From Limnephilus marmoratus (lineage: Eukaryota > Arthropoda > Insecta > Trichoptera > Limnephilidae): a stretch of 64,000 bases of DNA. Under the pieces are notes generated by a model, which had not been told where the DNA came from, searched no databases, and saw only the letters and a program-made list of their open reading frames with translations. A program made the translations under genes and the position numbers. Positions 30,906-42,828 of this stretch are shown here, one piece after another. Where the stretch lies: positions 40,908,962 to 40,972,961 of the forward strand of contig OU862928.1 of assembly GCA_917880885.1 (NCBI GenBank). Reading direction: 5' to 3'. How positions within the stretch are numbered: the first letter of the stretch is position 1; each line of letters opens with the position of its first letter.

Positions 30906-31850
30906 TAGGTAAAACACTTTAAGTTGGAAGCAATAAAAATGCTAAGTATTGTTGATCTATCTGTGTGAATGTCAAGCGACGCCCACAAACCCGATAAGGC
31001 TCTCTGTCTTGCTTACGCCCACTTATTGTAAGTAGTTAGAAGAGAGGCAAGTTTAACGACACCCTTTTGAGGCTGTACTTACAGGATGTTCTATTCTATT
31101 CATTCGGTTCGTAATTTGATTTAAACATACGTGCACCTACATTTCGCAAGTGACAAATAATGACAAATTTATAAATTTGAAATAATAAATAGTGTTTGTA
31201 AAATGCGCAAGTTTAATATTTATTACGATATCATGGAGTCCTGTTACGAAACGGAACGTGGCTAATCACTGAATGGACCAAATCGTGAAATTTTATTCCG
31301 TAAATTTAATTATTTTACTTATTCATAATGAAAAAAAAACGGTGGTCAACTTTTAAGCATAAATGACTTGTATGATTTGACGTCTAAGGCAACTGGAGTA
31401 TCACAGACTAGTACCTATTTGTGTTAGTAATCTGTTATATTTTAGATAATATACGTATAGATAGTTGCTGATGATGACTGGTACATAATTAAATAATTAG
31501 TGTTGCTGATGATTGCGAACACATACTTATAAAAAATAAATAACCCATAAGCAGCCAAATTTGTAAGCCCAGGTTTTGGAAATCACACTTCATTTCAACA
31601 TTAGGTTCTTAGTTCAGGTAAACCAAGTAATTCATGCGTATTGAGTTTTAAACGAAACTTTACAAATGTCAAATCCGTAAAAAAATGGCGGCAATGGAGA
31701 TGTTTTATATGGGAATTTTTTAACTTTGAATGAAAACCGAATTTAAATGGAAGTTTAACAGTAGTTTACTTTTCAAAATCGATACCTATTAAACGTGTAG
31801 CGGCATGTGGCGGCTTGTCGATTATTTACTTTATAAGATACTAGCTGGTA
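30906..31850. other. No feature recognised
   Basis: AT-rich unique sequence without frames or repeat ends. Confidence 0.45.
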
Positions 31851-32385
31851 CCCGGCATGCGTTGCTATGCCATTTAATAAAGAAATTGTTTCTCCCTGTG
31901 TGTCCTTTCCCACTCGTCCCGTTCCACTTCCGTCTCCCCTTCTTCTCCTGCGTCCCCTTCCCCTCCCGTGTTCCCATTCCGCCTCCTCCAATTTCCCCTC
32001 TCCCCTCTCCACTCCCCCTCTTCCCCCGTCCCGCGAACCCCCTCTCCCGAGTTCCCCTCCCCCATCCCAGGTCCCCCTCCCAACTCCCAGGTTCCCCTTC
32101 CCCCTCCTTGGTTCCCCTCCCCACTCCCGCGAACCCCCTACCCGAGTTCCCCTCCCCCTTCCCGTCTCCCGATTCCACACATTCAGTTTTCAAATAGCTC
32201 GCGTGCCACTTTTAGCAATTTTTTATACAAATTTCATAATGCCAGAGCTCATCAAAAGTTTCATACAAACCTTGTCCTGACAATAACGAACACACAAAAA
32301 AAAAGAATTATCCAATTTGGTGCAGTCGTTCGAAAGTTATGCGCGTACATACATTTCGGCGATTCATTTTTATTTATATAGAAGA
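31851..32385 (-). mobile_element. Helitron-B copy
   Basis: CTAGCTGGTACCCGGCATGC at the left, the C-rich tract at 31910-32170, then GCAATTTTTTATACAAATTT, GTGCAGTCGTTCGAAAGTTA and TTTTATTTATATAGA at the right. Same structure as 26510-27031, followed by GATA repeats. Confidence 0.72.
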
Positions 32386-32445
32386 AGAAGATAGAAGATT
32401 TATATAGATAGATAGATAGAAGATAGATATATAGATTATATAAGT
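32386..32445. repeat. GATA/GAAGAT microsatellite
   Basis: Imperfect GATAGATAGATAG units. Confidence 0.8.
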
Positions 32446-32769
32446 ATGAATAAATTAATCTTTTTAAATAACATAATATTTTTTTAACCTTGTTGTTATT
32501 TATGAATACCCCTTTGAATTCAATCCTGAAGATTATCGCATTTAGTTAATAAACTTATTTTTCTTCCTAAACCTTCAGTATTTCTATAAAATGTTGTAAA
32601 ACAACATTAGTTTTATGTTACCGATTTAAACACGCTTTGGATTCGAATTCTCAATTGTGAAATAATTATTAATTGCTTTTTGTTAAAAGCCCAAAACGAA
32701 ACACGCTGTATGAAAGTTTTGCATCTGTGTGAGTACTGTGATGAAGTCAACTTAACTTGAGCGACCTAT

Positions 32770-32965
32770 ACCTACCATTCACATTTGCGTCATTTATTCT
32801 TCTTGCACTCCTGTCTTCGTTCATTACGCTTACAACAGCCTTGCATTCTATGCGGATCTCCACATCTCTCACTCGATCATATTTGGTTTTACCACACATA
32901 CGTCTCTAGTATCTCGTTCTACGGCATTCGTCTACTTTCATCCTTCCTCTGGCAGTTCCAAGACG
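32770..32965 (-). pseudogene. RTE-TTAG LINE, internal fragment
   Basis: The minus strand reads CAGAGGAAGGATGAAAGTAG, GTGTGGTAAAACC and TGGAGATCCGCATAGAATGC, the segment found at 16800-16880 and 53900-53970 on the plus strand. No tail. Confidence 0.65.
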
Positions 32966-32978
32966 AAAAATACTCCAA

Positions 32979-33790
32979 ATAAACAAAATTTTTAAGAAAA
33001 CAATAAACGACTTCAAAAAATGCACTAAAAAGTAAAAAAATAATTTCGTATTCTTCTACAACTTTATAATCAACTTACCTTTTCTACTCATCAATATGTA
33101 CGTACGATTGTTATTTTTGGAGTCGGTGTCGGCGGGAGAGGAGCTGTCAAGTGAACACGCCGGGCCGCGGGTACCTTGGTTGACACCGACTCCAAAAATA
33201 ACAATCGTACCTACATATTGATGAGTAGAAAAGGTAAGTTGATTATAAAGTTGTAGAAGAATACGAAATTATTTTTTTACTTTTTAGTGCATTTTTTGAA
33301 GTCGTTTTTTTGTTTTGTTAAAATTTTTGTTTATTTTTTGATTTTTAGTGAATCTGAAGTAAACTAACTAATTCGATTAAGATTCGGCCGGGTATCGTAA
33401 ATTTGTTCTTCAGAATTGGAGAGTTCCGTTACTTTGTCATGGATCCCATAATCAGAACCTAACCAAACTCTCATCAAACTACCCTTGAAGTACATCCTTT
33501 ACAATAAAAAAAGAATCATCGAAATCGGTTGGCGTGATATTGAGTTATTCGTCCATTTGTCGCGCACATACTTGATGCAAATTTAAGACTTGTATGATTT
33601 TCTCATGGATGCCATTGTCAGAACTGGACCAAATCAAAATGGGACCACACGGGAAGCACCAGCTTTCAAATAAAAAAGAATCATCAATATCGGTTCACCC
33701 AGTCGAAAGTTCTGAGGTAACAAACATAAAAAAAAAAAAAAATACAGTCGAATTGAGAACCTCTTCCTTTTCGAAGTCGTTTAAAAAGTA
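32979..33790. mobile_element. Foldback element, copy 1
   Basis: Arms at about 32979-33130 and 33182-33333 are near-perfect inverted copies (AAACGACTTCAAAAAATGCA...GGAGTCGGTGTC) around a ~50 bp GC-rich centre (GGGCCGCGGG). The rest runs to TTTTCGAAGTCGTTT near 33785, which repeats the AAACGACTTC end inverted. The same arrangement recurs at 57566-58372. Transcription would give a ~150 bp hairpin. There is no protein frame. Confidence 0.8.
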
Positions 33791-34840
33791 AACTAATCTG
33801 AACATTGATCTAATTTTAAATCTGTCTATTTTTATGACATATTCTGCATTTCTAAAACCGTTACCTGCAGAAAAGCGGTATTTTTTTCCGGTCACTTCGA
33901 CCACGAAGAATAATTGTAGGTTGACAAAATGATTGAATCACGTGCCTGTAATATGACATGGAAACCCGCCTCTCCAGACCGCAGTCACAAATGGAATACC
34001 TTTGTGTACATAACTAATAATGTATAATACGCTTCTTTGTAAGTCTTCGCGGTGGAAAATGCACTGCAAATTACAAGTGACATACATAACGCGAAAATAA
34101 CGAATAACGAAATGTATTTCAAAGATTAACAACGTTGTTGACAACAACTATCTTCTGGAACACATTAATTTCCACTGTCCAATAAGAAACACAAGGTCAA
34201 ACCAACTATTCCACATCCCACACCCAAAAACAAATTACACACAACATTCATTTCTCCGAAGGACGTGCACAAAATACAATGATATCTTTTACGACGCTGA
34301 TATTTTCCATTTGTCCTCAGGCCAATTTATTAAATTCATAATAGAAAAAATCAAAACATAAATTATGAACTCTCCACCCCTGCTGCATGTTTTCCTTCTT
34401 TTATAATAATAATAAAAATATTTGGATGATTTACATATCCCACATGCTTTAATTTGTGTATTTTTTTTTTCATTTCTGTTGTACATATATATTTTTTTCT
34501 CTTTTTCTACCACTTTATGTTTTCTTTTATGTTTTAATCTATGTTTATAAATATATATTATAAATTTTAGCGGAAACTTCGCTGGTTAATGCAACCATGT
34601 AATATGTTACTCTATTATGAAAATATGTATAACTGTTTGTTTCCTTAATAAACTAAAATAAAAATTTAAAAAAATAAAAATAAAAAGATAAGTTAGTAAC
34701 GTTTTAATGCAAGACTCGAGTAGAAGACTGATTTAGTAAGGGAAGAGAAAAAAATCTATAAACTAGATCATTATAATCAAAAATACTAATTTTGGTTGTG
34801 GGTCTGTCTGTGATTGAAACTCTGGTTCAATAAACTCTGT
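33791..34840. other. No feature recognised; AT-rich
   Basis: A stretch at 34540-34680 ending in AATAAACTAAAATAAAAAT looks like a LINE 3' UTR and A-tail but has no coding part. Confidence 0.4.
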
Positions 34841-35056
34841 TTTTGAAGTGGAAACTTCTTTAGCACCTGCTCATTTGAAACTTGTGAAAGAAAAATAGCG
34901 ACACTAAAAATAGACAAGCATATACATCTACAGGATTCAGCCTGCGAGAGAATGAGATAGTATAATCGGTCTCCTCTTTGTGCGGTGCTTCGTAGCCTCC
35001 CCATTTACGAGGTTTCACTTCCAAAGGTTTCACTTCTACCACGTGTCAATTGCACA
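34841..35056 (-). mobile_element. Family M element
   Basis: TTTGAAGTGGAAACTTCTT to GGTTTCACTTCTACCACGTG, with AGCCTGCGAGAGAATGAGAT inside. Near full length. Confidence 0.8.
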
Positions 35057-35071
35057 CTCATTTTTTAAAGA

Positions 35072-35440
35072 TTATCTCTACACAGGAGGCTCCGAAGAAA
35101 AAAAGTCTCTCAGGACCTGTGTCATCTTTGAGGATGCTGCGTTGAGGGCGTTTTTCAGGAAAAGAAGGAGAGGTATGAAGGATAGGTAGGAATCCAGGGA
35201 CCAATGTGTTCAGGAGTGACAAACGTATGAATCCACCCCTCCCACTGCGGTGCAAGGAGAATCCGGCTGGATAGATCTGTGTAGGTTTGGTAAATCCAGT
35301 CCGTCACGCAGTAGTTGGGCACCCTGTTAAGTCAACAAACGTAGCGAACCACTTGGGGTGACGTATGGCAGAGCTGTTGGTAGGTAACCCATAAATGATT
35401 CCCGGGGTGACGGTGCCCATACCCGACTCCCAAATTGAAA
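35072..35440 (-). mobile_element. SINE-B (minus), near full length
   Basis: Starts with the complement of the 3' block (CACAGGAGGCTCCGAAG, ATCTTTGAGGATGCTG) and runs through GACAAACGTATGAATCCACC to GTGCCCATACCCGACTCCC. It carries an extra ~50 bp (CCCACTGCGGTGCAAGG) that the + copies at 11528 and 17722 lack. The 50480 copy has a similar piece. Confidence 0.72.
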
Positions 35441-35937
35441 GTATAACAAAATAATCCACAATAGAAGTAGAAAAATTGAAAGGTTGTTGTTTGCTAAATT
35501 CTCCAGAATCAAACTCATATTTTGAACAGTAAAACCTCTTAACAATTTATCATACCACACCACCAAAAGAAATATTATTATATAACATTGATGTAAAAAA
35601 ATCACATTATCTTCTTTTTGAAGGAAAATATAGCCATATCAGGTAAGATGTATTCATTTAAAATTCTATGGTTATTTCAGGTTTTTGTTGTAGCGAGGTT
35701 TTGTTTTCTTATAAGGAAAACTTCTTCAAAAATAAACTCTGAGTATATTTTCCTTTTATGATATTAACAGACGTAAAAGATGCTTTTGGAATGCTAAGAT
35801 GAGGAACGTGAAAATCTAACAATAGACACAAATACGGCATAGACTTTTGTACAGAAAACTGTTAAAAAGGAACACGATATTATTAACCATTATTATAATT
35901 TAAACTTTTATTAACATTTATTTATTACTAGCGAGTT
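35441..35937. other. No feature recognised
   Basis: AT-rich flank of the compound Helitron. Confidence 0.45.
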
Positions 35938-36079
35938 CCCGGCATGCGTTCCCCTTCCCCCTCCTGCGTTCTATACATATTCAGTCCCGGTACATTCGGT
36001 TTTCAAATAGCTCGCGTGCCACCTTTTGCAATATTTTTATACAAATTTTAAAACGTCAGAGCTCATAAAAACCTTCGCC

Positions 36080-36847
36080 AAAGTTTCGCCGCAATCGTAT
36101 GAATAATATAGGAACAAATTTCATAACGCCAGAGCTCACTATTACATAAAGAAATCATCCCGAGAATGTGCACATCAAATCCCCAAAGTTTCTTCGAAAT
36201 CTGATGAACGGTGTAGGAACAAATTTCATAACGCCAGAGCTCACTATTATATAAAGAAATCATCTTGGGGATATACCCATCAAATCTCCAAAGTTTCTTC
36301 GCAATCTGATGAACGGTGTAGGAACAAATTTCATAACGCCAGAGCTCACTATTATATAAAGAAATCATCTTGGGGATATACCCATCAAATCTCCAAAGTT
36401 TCTTCGCAATCTGATGAACGGTGTAGGAACAAATTTCATAACGCCAGAGCTCACTATTATATAAAGAAATCATCTTGGGGATATACCCATCAAATCTCCA
36501 AAGTTTCTTCGCAATCTGATGAACGGTGTAGGAACAAATTTCATAACGCCAGAGCTCACTATTATATAAAGAAATCATCTTGGGGATATACCCATCAAAT
36601 CTCCAAAGTTTCTTCGCAATCTGATGAACGGTGTAGGAACAAATTTCATAACGCCAGAGCTCACTATTATATAAAGAAATCATCCCGGGAATGTGCACAT
36701 CAAATCCCCAAGGTTTCTTCGCAATCTGATGAACGGTGTAGGAACAAATTTCATAACGCCAGAGCTCACTATTATATAAAGAAATCATCCCGGGAATGTG
36801 CACATCAAATCCCCAAAGTTTCTTCGCAATCTGATGAACGGTGTAGG
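36080..36847. repeat. 105 bp satellite, left block
   Basis: Seven units marked by GGAACAAATTTCATAACGCC at 36111, 36216, 36321, 36426, 36531, 36636 and 36741. Four neighbouring units are almost identical (CTTGGGGATATACCC variant), the outer ones carry CCCGGGAATGTGCAC. Since 105 is a multiple of three, a 246-codon minus-strand frame stays open. It is not a gene. Confidence 0.95.
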
Positions 36848-37091
36848 CAGGCCCGGACTGGCCAGGTCCGCAGGTCCGCGATCGCGGAGGGCCCCCGGCG
36901 TGAGGGGGCCCCGAAGGGGCCCTACAAAATGTACAAAAAAAAATTGTCTTGTTAGTAGTTATAATGCCCGGTGAAAAATCAAAAGATGAAACTGACTCTA
37001 TTTCAACATTTCACATTACAAAATTGATGAGTATTGAAGAAAGATTTTGAGCAAACAAAGACGTTTTTACAGGATTGCTCTTGGTTGGACC

Positions 37092-38182
37092 CAGTACCGG
37101 ATTATCCCTTAGGCAGATTAGGCAACTGACTAAAACTAACTTGCTTCAATTGGTGAGCAACGAAGTTTTGGAAAAAGTCAGTTTTTCAAGATGTTTTCAT
37201 TTTTTTTTTATTAGAAACATTTACAGGTTAATAACATTAGGTACACGCATTAAAGAAAACAACAAATTATAATAATAATTAGCTTATAACCCAATAAATA
37301 ACTAATGTTCATATCATGCACAAACAATAAATAAAAAATCTATAATTAAAACAAATATATAATCGTAGTTGTATTTTACTTTTCTTTCCTTCTTTTTGTT
37401 GCAACATTACAACATTAAGTATCTGAAGTGATTGAAGGTGCCGTGTGTGGTTTATATTGGCATTTGTTTTGTTTTATTTCTAATTATATGTTTAAAATAT
37501 GTACAAGCTTGTACAAGCTTGTACAAGCTTCCCCCCTTAGTGAAGTTGACGTAATTTTACAAGTTTTTTATTCAGTTCACACGGACCTCTGACTCTGGGG
37601 GGCCTCTAAACGCCACCATGTTCCCTTGGTCAAATCCTAAACAAGGCTTTAAGGACACTGCAAAAAAAAAATTATTTCATTTTCTGAAAGATGCATTGTT
37701 AATAATGCTCTTACTATTTGAGGAAATTGATAAAATTGATGGAGATACAGCATTTTATATGAAACCGTTTTAAACAGTTTGTATGTTGAATTATCCTCAG
37801 CAAAACTTTGAAAGCGTTTTTCTCAAGAGTTTTTTAACACGTTTTTCAACCTGGTTGACAACACATTAAAAAAACTATACATTCGATTTGCATGCACCAA
37901 GTAACGTAATATGTTTTCCTAGGTAGTCAGAGGGAGTTTTTTTCGATTTATTTTTTTATTTTTGGCAGCATTTTGAAGTGAAAAACGCGATTTTCGCTAA
38001 AAAATTTCTGTGAATTTGTTTTTATAAAATGGTAAAAAAAAACTCATCGCATCGGTCAAGTCAAGTCAAGATTTTGAGTTATAATAGTTATGATGTTCAC
38101 AAACTTCAGAAATATTGTTTGCGAGAAAACCGACCCGAGACGTGTGTTGCCTAGGGGCCCCGACATGGTTAATCCGGCCCTG
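37092..38182 (+). mobile_element. Second hAT, nested inside the first
   Basis: 1091 bp with ends CAGTACCGGATTA and TAATCCGGCCCTG, inverted repeats with two mismatches. They are flanked by an exact 8 bp duplication GTTGGACC (37084-37091 and 38183-38190). The inner subterminal sequences TTAGGCAGATTAGGCAAC and GTTGCCTAGGGGCCCC also pair in part. The inside is AT-rich with no transposase frame. The orientation is arbitrary. It interrupts the transposase region of the outer hAT just before LDPNKF. Confidence 0.92.
37501..37530. repeat. Three units of GTACAAGCTT
   Basis: A 10 bp unit repeated three times, containing the palindrome AAGCTT. Confidence 0.9.
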
Positions 38183-38749
38183 GTTGGACCCCAACAAGTT
38201 TGACTTTATCTTGAAAGTCCAAACATTTCCCACAGAAGCTGTGCACATTGTTTATAAACTGTGTAAAATTGAAAGAAGTCGGCTGTTGATAGAGCTGGGA
38301 CGGTTTGCACAACAATACAGCAACTTCATAGCGACAGAGTCCACTGAGAACTACGGAGACAGATGCAGTGACGAAGAAGACGATTTGGACCCAACGGCAG
38401 CGGAAACAAATGCTGACATTTACTGCTCTGAAAATAGACAATGTTTCCAGTGTTTGACATGTGCTTTTTCTGTTCTGTTTGAACGTACTCAATCTGGACT
38501 GTTTACCAACCTGTATATTGTATATAATTTGTTCTTTCCATACCTTGTACCCAAGTCACAAGTGAACGAGTTTTTTCTAAACTTAAAATCGTCAAAAATC
38601 GACTTCGGTCGTCCTTAGGCCAAGACCTTATGTCCAGTCTGCTTTTTATTAATGTTGAAAGGGATTTATTTTATAATTTGGACAAAAATAAAATAATAGC
38701 TGAAGTAGCTTTAACAAGTGAGTTGCTTACAAAGAAACTGTTACTTTAG
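38183..38749 (+). pseudogene. hAT transposase C-terminal half, broken
   Basis: After the nested element the plus strand reads WLDPNKFDFILKVQ, then LCKIERSRLLIELGRFAQQY and ESTENYGDRCSDEEDD. It then shifts frame to SERVFSKLKIVKNRLRSS with GQDLMSSLLFI, stopping at 38747. The last block is the hAT dimerisation domain (SER.FS.LK..K..LR). Upstream of the insertion, FHITKLMSIEERF, a stop and ANKDVFTGLLL are traces of the preceding part. The product would be cut by a frameshift, a stop and the insert. hAT transposases usually exceed 500 residues, so much is missing as well. Confidence 0.88.
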
Positions 38750-39291
38750 GGCTAGGGGAGCAAAATGTCGAATCATTTCAGTTAAGTTAAGCCCCTTCTA
38801 TTCTAGTATACAACATTGTAAACACACAGGATTTTTTTTAATGTTAGTATTATTTTTCTAATCCCTAAAATCCGTTTGTCATTATTTTTACTACACAAAT
38901 AATTTTGACATAATTCATTAATGCTTTGTTGTGAATAAAATCCTGTTCTTTATTTTGTACTTAGTTATAATTATTGGCAGTTCTACAGCATGTGTTTAGT
39001 AGTGTTGTGGTATCCTAAAAATACTGTGAATTTCTTATTGCAATAAATAATAAAGTCAACAAAAGTCGAAAATTATAATATTCGTATAAAAACCTATCTG
39101 AATTTCTTCTTCTTTATAGGTGCCAATATAGCGTAGAAACGCTTTTTCATTGTTTTCAAGCACCTTATTTTTAAAAATTATCCGGGGGAGTCCTCTGGAC
39201 CCCCCGTTTTCTGGAGCCCCCCCCCCCCCCACCCCACGTTAGGTTTTACAGGTTTTAGCGGAGGGCCCCAAATGGTCCCAGTCCGGGCCTG

Positions 39292-39940
39292 GGTGTAGGA
39301 ACAAATTTCATAATGCCAGAGCTCACTATTATATAAAGAAATCATCCCGGGAATGTGCACATCAAATCCCCAAAGTTTCTTCGCAATCTGATGAACGGTG
39401 TAAGAACAAATTTCATAACGCCAGAGCTCACTATTATATAAAGAAATCATCCCGAGAATGTGCACATCAAATCCCCAAAGTTTCTTCGCATCAATCTGAT
39501 GAACGGTGTAGGAACAAATTTCATAACGCCAGAGCTCACTATTATCTATATAAAGAAATCATCTCGGGGATGTGCACATCAAATCTCCAAAGTTTCTTCG
39601 CAATCTGATGAACGGTGTAAGAACAAATTTCATAACGCCAGAGCTCACTATTATATAAAGAAATCATCCCGGGAATGTGCACATCAAATCCCCAAAGTTT
39701 CTTCGCAATCTGATGAACGGTGTAGGAACAAATTTCATAACGCCAGAGCTCACTATTATATAAAGAAATCATCTCGGCGATGTGCACATCAAATCTCCAA
39801 AGTTTCTTCGCAATCTGATGAACGGTGTATTATATTTCATAACGCCAGAGCTCACTATTATATAAAGAAATCATCCCGGGAATGTGCACATCAAATCCCC
39901 AAAGTTTCACCGCAATCGGATGAATGGTTTAGGAACGCGT
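39292..39940. repeat. 105 bp satellite, right block
   Basis: Six units continue the array after the hAT, with marker positions near 39298, 39403, 39511, 39620, 39725 and 39830. Two small insertions (3 and 4 bp) lengthen units, so the frame is shorter than in the left block. Confidence 0.93.
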
Positions 39941-40099
39941 AAGGGACAAACAAAGAAAGATTTATTTTTATATATTAAAGATTAAGTACTAAATTTCATT
40001 CATTTTACAGAAAACATTCATTTTAGTAAATTATTATGTATTTCTAACGAAAGGGTTGAAAATTCAACATATTTTTTTCTCATTGTAGTCATTTATTGT

Positions 40100-40312
40100 T
40101 GGGTGTGTTGCGCTACGTCCTTCTTAAGCAAACGTTTCGGAGAGTATTACATTGTCCTTCATCGGGCCAGAATTATAATCGTAATTATGCATTTGTTCTG
40201 TTACCGTTATCTGTTATCGTGAATACAAATTTGCCCTGAAGATGTACACATATGGTGTCCGAAACGTTGGCTAAAGAAGGGGTTAGGGCAACACGGCATA
40301 ATAACTCAATAA
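40100..40312. mobile_element. Inverted pair of Penelope-type terminal repeats
   Basis: The left part reads GTTGCGCTACGTCCTTCTTA and AACGTTTCGGAG. The right part reads CCCTGAAGATG, GTGTCCGAAACGTTGGCTAAA and GGCAACACGGCATAATAAC, inverted with respect to the left. About 70 bp arms surround an AT-rich centre. Confidence 0.6.
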
Positions 40313-40607
40313 TAAATCACGATTATACTTTTCGTAGTGAAAATCTCAAATCTTATCATATTTTTTCTCATTGAAAACTGCGAAAAAAATTGTCTATTTT
40401 TTGACAGAAGGATATTTCAAAGCGACATAGCTCTTGACGGAAATAATACTGTTAGCTGAATATAGGGTGTATCAAAACGTAACCAAAGCATTTTAGCCAA
40501 CGATTCCTAAGCACATTTGGAGTAAAAATGTAGATATAATTTTTCTGTCCAAAGATAACTATTTCAATTAAAAATTATACAACAGGTTGGGGTTACAAAC
40601 ATAACAT

Positions 40608-40807
40608 GTGTGCAGTTCACACGCGATACAAGTGAAATCTTCAGAAAACTAAAGTAGATAAGAGTAGGGAGGCTATGAAGCCCCGCAAAAATAGGAGACC
40701 GATTATACGAAATCCTATGGATATGTTTTTGTCTCTTTTTAGTGTCGCATTTTAGTTTCATCTAGTTTCGAATCACAACGGTGCTAAAGAAGTTTTCACT
40801 TCAAAAA
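40608..40807 (+). mobile_element. Family M element
   Basis: GTGTGCAGTTCACACGCGAT to AAGAAGTTTTCACTTCAAAA. The ends pair as GAAGTGAAA...TTTCACTTC. Confidence 0.78.
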
Positions 40808-41521
40808 TTGAGTAGGTACCTGTAAGGTAAAAATAAAATAAATATTTTATAAGGTGGTATGAATCGTTCCCACAAATGTATGTTTATGAGAGTGATTTGT
40901 ACCGCTCAACTGTAATTATGTTATACCCAGAACACAAAGTAATAATTGCTTTCAGGTATTATGTACCTATATCGGTATTTCTATTAGACTTCCCGAAAGT
41001 TCCACGAAAAACTGCCACAACTGCTATCATTTGGAAGAACCAAGAAAAAACAGGTGGGCGTGTTTCTCCTAAGCTTCTAACCAAATTTGAGGCCAAAATA
41101 TTTTATTTATTTGTGTTTTAACCCGTCTGCTTGTTTAGGAATAAATACATCCCAAAACACGTAATCGCGCTATACTTTCATAAGACCAAAAATGTCCCAG
41201 AGCGACCTTACATTTTAAAAGCTATATATCTCTCTTCCTCTCATGCAAATATATGTATTTCTCTTTTAACCAGAAAGAGAACGAAATAATGCTTCTTATT
41301 GTCTTTGAAATATGAAAGCCATCTTGCCTAGATATTTTACAATCTCGATCGAAAGTGACGGTTTCAGAATTCACGCGCGAAACTGAGGCCTCCGGATTGT
41401 GAGTTGCGAATGTATTGAACCAAGCAGACGGGTTAAATAATAAAATATAGGCCATTAAAAAATCTAATTTGTGTGATTTAGAGGCAAGTTTGGAATTTTT
41501 TGTGAGCAAATTATAATTATG
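40808..41521. other. No feature recognised
   Basis: Two modest open frames (40876-41121 +, 41222-41509 -) have no recognisable motif. Unassigned. Confidence 0.4.
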
Positions 41522-41796
41522 TCTACATTTTATAAATTAAAAGACCTCCGACGCATCTATCTGTTCGCGATAAACTCAAAAACTAATGAACGGATTTTTA
41601 TGCAGTTTTCACCAATAGATAGAGTGATTCATAAGGAAGGTTTTTAGGTATGTAATTTGTCAAGGTTTTGTGTAAATTGGTTGAAATACATAATATATCT
41701 GGCTATGCGGCAGCGGGCAGCGTGGATTTGATTTAACAGATGGCGTTGGTTATAAAGGTTTCATTAGCCATAGGAGCGTGTGTCCGGGTCTGCTAG
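41522..41796 (+). mobile_element. Helitron-A copy, short
   Basis: TCTACATTTTATAAATTAAA, GCGATAAACTCAAAAACTAA, then GTGTCCGGGTCTGCTAG followed by T. Internally shortened relative to 15382. Confidence 0.72.
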
Positions 41797-42649
41797 TATT
41801 TTATAATTTAAAACTAAAAACCCAAATAAATAAAGACGCATTTCTTCGTACTACATATTAATTATACCTTTTTGTTCAAAAATAATTTTTCAGTTTGGTT
41901 GGATACTTTGGCCTCAAATCTAAAATTATGTTTTTATGAAAAGAGCCTTGCAGCCGTTTTATATGCTTATATTTTAAATACGTGTTTCATAATAAACATT
42001 ATCATCACGAGTATTTAATAACATACTTACCTTTATACCTACTGTGTGTATATATATGTAACCATGTAGCTACTGTAATCTTCTATATTTATATAACATA
42101 CTTGAATTGTATATTTAAAGAAAAAAAAAATTTATATCAACCTGTCACTTTCATAATATTTTTCAAAATATTACTTAAACAAAATCATAGATAACCACTC
42201 TGTAATTTGCCATCTCAACACAGGCGTTTCACACCTAGTGATATGGGCAATACGTCACTATTATAATGAATGTAATATGAAAATAATGAAATAAAAAAAA
42301 ATAAATATAATAATTATAAAATGTTTATTTCGATTAAATGAAATGGAGGTATACGATGTCAGGCAAGTGCAACAAGGAAGGAAGCGCGTGCTAATGACTA
42401 AATGGGCTAGAAACCAAAAAGGTTTCAATTCAAACCTACGTGGAAGGCAATTCTAGTGTTATATGTATTCAGTGGTGACAATTAACATGCCGTTATCAGC
42501 TACCTGTATAGAGGATTACGGTGACTCATCTATTGTAATAAGTATTCCTATATTTCACGTAAACAATACGATGTACGAACCAACGGAAAATAGGTGAAAT
42601 TAATTTTTCGAACATCAACAAGTCAATTGAATGTGGACACAAATTCGAT
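41797..42649. other. AT-rich; stem-loop at 42206-42250
   Basis: TTTGCCATCTCAACACAGG...CACCTAGTGATATGGGCAA shares loop features with 12879-12919 and precedes an A-rich tail near 42285. It is probably a LINE 3' UTR remnant. Nothing else seen. Confidence 0.4.
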
Positions 42650-42780
42650 ACTCGGGGTATGTTGTGAGGCTGAAGGGGGTGGGGAAGGGAAGGAGATGAG
42701 GAGAGGATGGTTAGGAAGTACCTGGCTATTCAGATATGGTCACAAAACACGGTTAAATAAATTTCAAGTTAATACAAATA
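42650..42780 (-). mobile_element. SINE-A (minus), fragment
   Basis: GGGGTATGTTGTGAGGCTGA and TACCTGGCTATTCAGATATG belong to the SINE-A body. Both ends are missing. Confidence 0.65.
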
Positions 42781-42828
42781 AATTTTGAACGATTCTACTT
42801 GCTATCAAGCTACATTTTTTTACATATT

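Larger units (their letters stand above)
36848..39291 (+). mobile_element. hAT transposon inserted in the satellite
   Basis: 2444 bp with ends CAGGCCCGGACTGG and CCAGTCCGGGCCTG, flanked by an exact 8 bp duplication GGTGTAGG (36840-36847 and 39292-39299). That octamer is part of the satellite unit, so the array was there first. The subterminal GC-rich sequence matches the 995 bp copy at 4010. It carries transposase remains split by a second hAT at 37092-38182. Confidence 0.95.
35938..39981 (-). mobile_element. Helitron-B with internal satellite and nested hATs
   Basis: The outermost shell of a nest. On the plus strand it opens CTAGCGAGTTCCCGGCATGC and a short C-rich piece, then GTGCCACCTTTTGCAATATT. 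It closes GGACAAACAAAGAAAGATTT and TTTATATATTAAAGA. A lies before and T after, as for the other Helitron-B copies. Between the ends lies the 105 bp tandem array in two blocks, split by the hAT at 36848-39291. Without the array and the hATs it would be a few hundred bp. No Helitron protein is present. Confidence 0.75.

Noticed and set aside
36063..36803. 246-codon open frame on the minus strand
   Set aside because: It is the 105 bp satellite read in frame; 105 is a multiple of three and contains no stop. No start, domain or context supports a gene.
38115..38618. 167-codon frame as a complete gene
   Set aside because: Its start lies in the nested hAT and it crosses the insertion boundary at 38182; only the part after it is transposase.
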